A stretch of DNA of 64,000 bases, from positions 13,342,367 through 13,406,366 of the forward strand of contig CM065690.1 of the NCBI GenBank assembly GCA_017654935.2. Direction: 5' to 3'. The stretch is from Phymorhynchus buccinoides. Lineage: Eukaryota; Mollusca; Gastropoda; Neogastropoda; Raphitomidae. Positions 58,815 to 64,000 of this stretch are shown piece by piece. Numbering within the stretch: position 1 is the first letter of the stretch; every line of letters begins with the position of its first letter. Below the pieces are notes generated by a model. That model did not search any database. It had not been told where the DNA came from and saw nothing but the letters and a program-made list of their open reading frames with translations. The position numbers and the translations under genes were made by a program.

Positions 58815-59285
58815 CTCACTCGGGACTGGCCGAATTATTTCCCCTTGTTCTGTGGGGACTGGGCATTTGACTAAGTTCGTAAAATAATCACCCAAACCAA
58901 GTTATGAAGAGTTAGGCATCAATATTTTCAGAAAAGATTAGCAACACCATGCACTAAACGATCGTAAAATATCAGATTCCTTACCTTCGTCGTTTGTCTC
59001 CTATTGACGAAAACAGTTAACACATAGAAAGAAGGAAAATTTCACTTTCCGATCTTTGACCCCCCTCTACAACCAAAGCTGAATGTAAGCTATGCAATGA
59101 TTGGTTGATTTCAAGAGAGGCAAGGTCAAAGAAAACTGAAAGTAGGTTATGACTTCGCACCGGAAAGCTGGTTACACGCCAGAAATCAAAACCTCTTGAA
59201 AACTCTTATGAGCCGGATCCGGGCCATTCGTCCTAAACGGTTGTGCGAGCCATGAGCCGGATCCGGCTCATTCGTCCTGAGTGTG
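58815..59285. mobile_element. CTCACTCGGGACTGGCC element (TTAA target)
   Basis: 471 bp; TTAA at 58811-58814 and 59286-59289; ends CTCACTCGGGACTGGCC and CATTCGTCCTGAGTGTG. Right end holds GAGCCGGATCCGGG twice, like the paired GATGAGCCAC motifs of 58126. Confidence 0.8.
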
Positions 59286-59401
59286 TTAATGATCATTATT
59301 ATAGCTACTATTGTGTCCCTAACCGGTGGGCTGTCCTTACTAGAACAAACTGACCAAAGTTGTGGCTGGACTGTGTTCTGTTTTCCTCTGTGTGTTTGCA
59401 G

Positions 59402-59437
59402 GTCCCCTTCCGACCTGCCAGTGCCAATTCTCTATGG
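59402..59437 (+). CDS. Weak candidate downstream exon
   Basis: A very good acceptor (TTTTCCTCTGTGTGTTTGCAG) precedes 36 bases and a GTACCT donor at 59438. In phase 0 it reads VPFRPASANSLW, an S/A/P-type tail that could suit the CDK8 C-terminus, but there is no clear match to any known tail. Treat as a splice-signal observation only. Confidence 0.12.
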
Positions 59438-59641
59438 GTACCTCTCTCTCTCTCTTTTTTTTCTCTCTCTCTATTCTTCTTCCTCCTCCTTCCTTCCTCC
59501 GCTCACACCTTAACCTCCCCCCTTTCCCCATCCCCTTCCCTCTTCAGTCTCTCCTCCCTACCCCCTTTCACCCCTTTTGTGTTTTTTGCGGTTAACTTTT
59601 CCCCCTTTTGCCTGCTGCCAGGCTGGGTCACTCTTCTTTAA

Positions 59642-59867
59642 ATGGTCGACTTATGGCGATATTTTTCACGCCAGAGGGCAGTCAATGCACTAGGGGCTTA
59701 TCACGCGATTTTCTTAGTTGGGCGTAGTAAGAGAGAGAGAGAGAGATGGTAGGACTACTCACTCTCTCTCTCTCATTTTCTTTATCCCCAACTAAGAATA
59801 TAGAGAGGATTAGCCCCACACGAGCGTCATGCCCCCTGGCGTGAAAAAAATCCCACTAAGTCTCTCA
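59642..59867. repeat. GACTTAGTGG foldback element, copy 4
   Basis: TCACGCCAGAGGGCAGTCAA and CCCCTGGCGTGAAAAAAATC arms. Confidence 0.88.
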
Positions 59868-60104
59868 TTTGAATGATATATCCGTTAGGTAGTGGATGCA
59901 CTATTTTTTAATTTTTTTAGAGGTTTGTGTCGACTCGTAGATGAACAATCATGTTTTGGGGGTTTTACCCGGGGTTTTGTTTCCAACGGTTTAAGGGTTT
60001 TTGTTTTTACCTGGGCGGTTTTCTTCAAATTGTATGTAGAACATAGGGTTTAATCCGAGCCAAAATGAGAATTTGGGATGGGATTTTTATTTTATTTTGT
60101 TTAA

Positions 60105-60570
60105 CTCTTTCTATGCTAACCTGCGCTCTCGTCGCAGGGCATGCGCACAATGCCTCGTTACTAAGGTAACGGGATATCGCATGTGAACTTTAAAAATTCA
60201 TAGTTCATAGGTTAACAGTCATGCGTGCTTCAAAGTGGCTCAGAGGGCTACTACTACGTTTCATTCATGCTTCTCCACACTGACTGGCTGGCTGTAGGCT
60301 ATTTTGGGACCTTAAAATTATATTTTCGCTATTATGAGTGTGCCTGGCTTAACAAAACATGCATTTATTTTAAAATATCACAAATCAAAACTAATCAAGT
60401 GGATGCTTTGAAACTGTTGCAGGTGTTAGTACTGTATATTGTGTACATATTGCCAAAATGTCACGTTTGTATCTGTTACCATTATTTAGAAAATAATTTT
60501 TTGGCAACCTATGCAAATCGGCCAGTACAGAACGCTTGCAAAGGGAAGCAACTGGCCAGCATGGAATGAG
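60105..60570. mobile_element. CTCTTTCTATGCTAACC element (TTAA target)
   Basis: 466 bp; TTAA at 60101-60104 and 60571-60574; ends CTCTTTCTATGCTAACC and GGCCAGCATGGAATGAG. An open frame of 114 codons (60225-60569) shows no domain. Confidence 0.82.
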
Positions 60571-60899
60571 TTAAGGTTTTTATGGGAGGACTGTTATTTT
60601 CATGGCTCTGTAGATGTATGGCAATGGGTTTCAAGCTACATTCTGCGGTTTTTGTTGTGTCTAGGAATAAGTATATACAGAACCGTGCCAAGATTTTGAG
60701 GGGTTAATCGTGTGGATGTCTCCTTTATTCATATACAGTAAAAGGCTAACAGCAGATTGATTTATTTTTAATGAAAATGAAAGTTCTTGAAATGCAGATG
60801 AGAGAAAATGTTGCAGGAAAGGTGATAGAAAAGGAGTATTTAGAAGAAATAATGAATTATATTCCATTACCTGTTTTCTTTTAACTTCTTCTTCTTTTG

Positions 60900-61975
60900 C
60901 GCAGAACTCAGCAAGTCGTAATAATACTTTAGTAAAGGTCATCTTCTTCTACGGCTTTATTAAAAGTCTGCAGATTTTTGCAGGGGAGCTTTTTCAACAT
61001 TGAAAAATCCTTTAAATTATCTTGCAAAAACAGAATAGAGAGCAACTCTATTGAAGCTTAAGACATCTAGAATTTAGCAAACTTAATGAGACGAATCGCA
61101 GAACTGAGCAAGTCCTAATATTTACTTTATTAAATGTCGTCCTCTTCTATGATTTTATTAAAGTTCTACAGATATTTGCGGGGGAGCTTTTTCAACATCT
61201 AAAAATATTTTAAATTATCTTACAAGAGCAGAATAGAGAGCAACTGTATTGAAACTTAAGACATATAGAATTTGGCAAACTTAATGACATTAATTGCAGA
61301 ATTGTGCAAGTCCTAATGCCACTTTATTAAAGGTCATCTTTCTCTACGCCTTTATTACAAATCTACAGATATTTGCGGGGGAGCTTTTTCAACATCGAAA
61401 AACCCTTCATCTTACAAGAATAGAATAGAGAGCAGAATTGTGCAAGTCCTAATACCACGTTATTCAAGGTCTTCCTCTTCCATTATTTTATTAAAGTTCT
61501 ACATATTTTGCAGGGGAGCTTTTTCAACATTGAAAAATCCTTTAAATTATCTCACAAGAATAGAATAGAGAGTAACTTTATTGAATCTTAAGACATCTGG
61601 AATTTGCTAGAATTTGGCAAACTTAATTAGATTAATCGCAGAATTGTACAAGTCCTAATGCCACTTTATTAAAGGTCAGCTTTCTCTACGCCTTTATTAA
61701 AAGTCTACAGATTTTTGCAGGGGAGCTTTTTCAACATCGAAAAACCCTTCATCTTACAAGAATAGAATAGAGAGCAGAATTGTGCAAGTCCTAATACCAC
61801 TTTATTCAAGGTAGTCTTCTATAATTTTATTAATTAAAGGTCTACAGGTTTTGCGGGGGAGCTTTTTCAACATAGAAAAATATTTGAAATGATCTTACAA
61901 GAACAGAATAGAGAGCGACTCTAGTGAAACTTAAGACATCTGGAATTTGTTAGAATTTGGCAAACTTGTAGTGAT
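60900..61975. repeat. ~135-210 bp tandem array, about 6 copies
   Basis: GGGGAGCTTTTTCAACAT recurs near 60983, 61171, 61378, 61515, 61720 and 61857. Full units also have AAGAATAGAATAGAGAG, GAATTTGGCAAACTTAAT and GCAAGTCCTAATACCAC. Alternating long (~207) and short (~136) units suggest a ~340 bp higher-order unit. Confidence 0.92.
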
Positions 61976-62317
61976 TGTTTAAAGGGATGAACAACTAAAA
62001 AGAGGAGAGGGGGGTGGGGGTAAAACCAGTACTATTGTTTTATGAAGAAAGTACATTTAGTTTGGAGTTTTAACCAAATTAAATTGTTGCTATTATTTAT
62101 TTATTTTTATTTATTTATTTTTTTTGTCATGAGTTTCCCAGCCTGGCAGTAGTCTTTGTTTTCTACGCACTTTTGTTTTTTTGGTTAATAATTTGTTTCC
62201 TTGTTTGGGTTTATCGTTTCATTTTGGTGGATTCTTTTAACAGCTCAGTTTGGGGTTTTTCCTTTCCATCCAGATGTGTTTGTTGTTAGCCCTTCAGTAT
62301 GATATTCGATCTGCATA

Positions 62318-62726
62318 CAACTTCATGAAAATATGTGATCACGCACACGCAAGCACAGGTGTGTGTGCATGTGCATGCCTGTGTGTACATACGTACACAT
62401 ACATAGACACACACACATGCACATATACACATACACACACACAGACACATCATGACAACTTCATTAAAGTATGTGAGCACGCACACGCAAGCACAGGTGT
62501 GTGTGTATGCGCATGCCTGTGTGTACATACGTACACATACACACGCACATATACATATGCACATACACACACACAAACACATCATGACAACTTCATTAAA
62601 ATATGTGAGCACACACACGCAAGCACAGGTGTGTGTGTGTGCCTGTGTGTATGTATGTACACATACATAGACACATACACATCCACACACACACAGACAC
62701 ATACGTACGCACGCACACATTAACAC
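62318..62726. repeat. ~130 bp tandem repeat with CA/TG core, 3 copies
   Basis: ACAACTTCATTAAAATATGT and GAGCACGCACACGCAAGCAC recur near 62318, 62456 and 62585, each followed by TG/CA rich sequence. Open frames are repeat artefacts. Confidence 0.93.
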
Positions 62727-62964
62727 ACATCAAGCGTGAGAAAGAATTTGGCCACTACCTCGCCACAAGTCCAACTTTCATCCTTATTATTTCTCAATCT
62801 CATAACTTTTAGTTTTAATCCCTGATTGTTTTGACTAACTTTACCCCCCCACAAAAAAAATATTAACACTATACTCTATAGGCCAAAAGGCAGCGCCACA
62901 CTAGCTTTTTTAACTCTCAATTTACCTGCCTGTCAGACTCAGAGGCAGACAATTTTTTTTTATC

Positions 62965-63265
62965 ATTGCGTGTGTGGGTGTGACACTTTTTGTGTGGGTG
63001 ACACTTTATGTTTGTGTATGTGACTCTTTTTGTGTGTGTGACACTTTATGTTTGTGTATGTGACACTGTGTGTGTGACACTTTTGGTGTGTGAAATTGTG
63101 TGTGCTACAATTTGTGTATGCGCGAGTGTGTGTCACTGTGTGTGTGTGACACTATGTGTGTGTGTGTGCGCACGCGCATGTTTGTGACATTGTGTGTGTG
63201 TGACACTCTGTCTGTGTGTGTGTGTGTGACACTGTGTGCTCGTGTGTGTGACATTGGGTGTGTGA
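62965..63265. repeat. TGTGTGACACT-type repeat
   Basis: Imperfect TG repeats with recurring GTGTGACACT; no coding. Confidence 0.9.
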
Positions 63266-63719
63266 CGCAAAAGTTCTGTACAGATTTTTGGGAAGACAAT
63301 CGCATCACAAGTTTCATTACAATTATGAATTTTCTTGTTTGGGGTTTTCTCTTGTGTTTGTTGTTGTTGTTGTTGTTTTTTTCTTTTAAGCATATCTTTT
63401 ATTCCATCCTCTGTATAAAAAGATTTTCTTTGTCATTTTTTTTTCATACTGTCTTCTGTGCAGGAATGATTTCTTGTATATACAACACACACACACACAC
63501 AGAGTCACACACACACACATCTAAAGTATATTTATTTAGGAGAACAAGATGAACAGACTGATAAACATGATAAATACCACACGATTCATCTCCTGAAGGC
63601 TGAGGCGTACGCAAAAGCATCAGACAACTGCGCGCAAAATCATCATGAACAGGCTAGGCTCATGAGGGGCATGCGCAAACATTAATGGCAACGTAAACAA
63701 ACAATAGGAATGAGTGCAA

Positions 63720-63739
63720 CTCTCTCTCTCTCTCTCTCT

Positions 63740-63783
<44 letters not shown>

Positions 63784-63900
63784 CTTTCTCTCTCTTTTTC
63801 GCATGTACATGATGCAAACACACACACACCGGGAGGGGGGGGGGGGCCCGCAGAGCTTCAGGGGGGGGGGCAGAGCTTCAGAGGGGCCCCGCAGAGCTTC
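63720..63900. repeat. (CT)n tract and GCAGAGCTTCAG triplicate
   Basis: CT run 63720-63800, then GCAGAGCTTCAG three times between G runs (63840-63902). Confidence 0.9.
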
Positions 63901-64000
63901 AGATTGTTTTTAAGCTTCAAGGGTCATATGGCCCCCTAATTGCCGAAAATGATGGGTCAATTTCCAAAATAACGGGCCAGCAATAACTGTGGTATTAAAC

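Noticed and set aside
62258..62300. Candidate last CDK8 exon after TTTCCATCCAG
   Set aside because: Reading frames stop within a few codons and do not resemble a CDK8 tail.
63440..63480. Candidate exon after CTTCTGTGCAG
   Set aside because: In phase 0 it stops at the second codon.

Overview
This window is animal (eukaryotic) nuclear DNA. It holds one recognisable protein-coding gene, the catalytic part of cyclin-dependent kinase 8 (CDK8, the Mediator kinase), on the + strand. The gene is split into at least twelve coding exons between 11283 and 33871, all with GT-AG introns. The kinase is very close to vertebrate CDK8/CDK19 (MDYDFK start, SMSACRE helix, [19 protein letters not shown]). Introns are large and full of repeats. 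The repeat types (tRNA-derived SINEs, many foldback MITEs, long CT/CA tracts, TTAGGG-like motifs) suggest a marine lophotrochozoan, probably a gastropod mollusc. That species-level guess is inference only.

Layout. 1-11280: no coding exon seen; a large compound CT microsatellite (964-2675), CA tract, several foldback elements and the presumed CDK8 promoter just before 11283. 11283-33871: CDK8 exons 1-12, with introns holding SINEs, MITEs, LINE remnants and transposon-derived zinc-finger gene fragments. 33872-64000: no recognised gene apart from two very tentative downstream CDK8 exons (41155-41172, 59402-59437). This part is dominated by nested MITEs and tandem arrays: 61 bp x ~22, ~130 bp x 6, 45 bp x 25, 44 bp x 5, and a ~135-210 bp array. 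The last CDK8 exon(s), stop codon and 3' UTR were not found and may lie beyond the window.

The most striking points are these. (1) The 3' end of CDK8 exon 7, including its 5' splice site, is amplified into a ~94 bp array of ten full copies inside the following intron. (2) A decayed copy of the start of exon 6, acceptor included, sits about 200 bp upstream of the real exon. (3) At least eight different non-autonomous element families share a TTAA target site (piggyBac-like), two of them still carrying an acidic transposase-like N-terminal peptide. (4) A 44 bp satellite was born from the end of one of those MITEs. (5) A palindromic GGTAAAGG MITE has 8 bp target duplications readable in three copies. 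(6) Nested insertions leave exact empty sites. I found no CRISPR array, rRNA, standalone tRNA gene or bacterial-type system; everything here looks like a repeat-rich metazoan locus.
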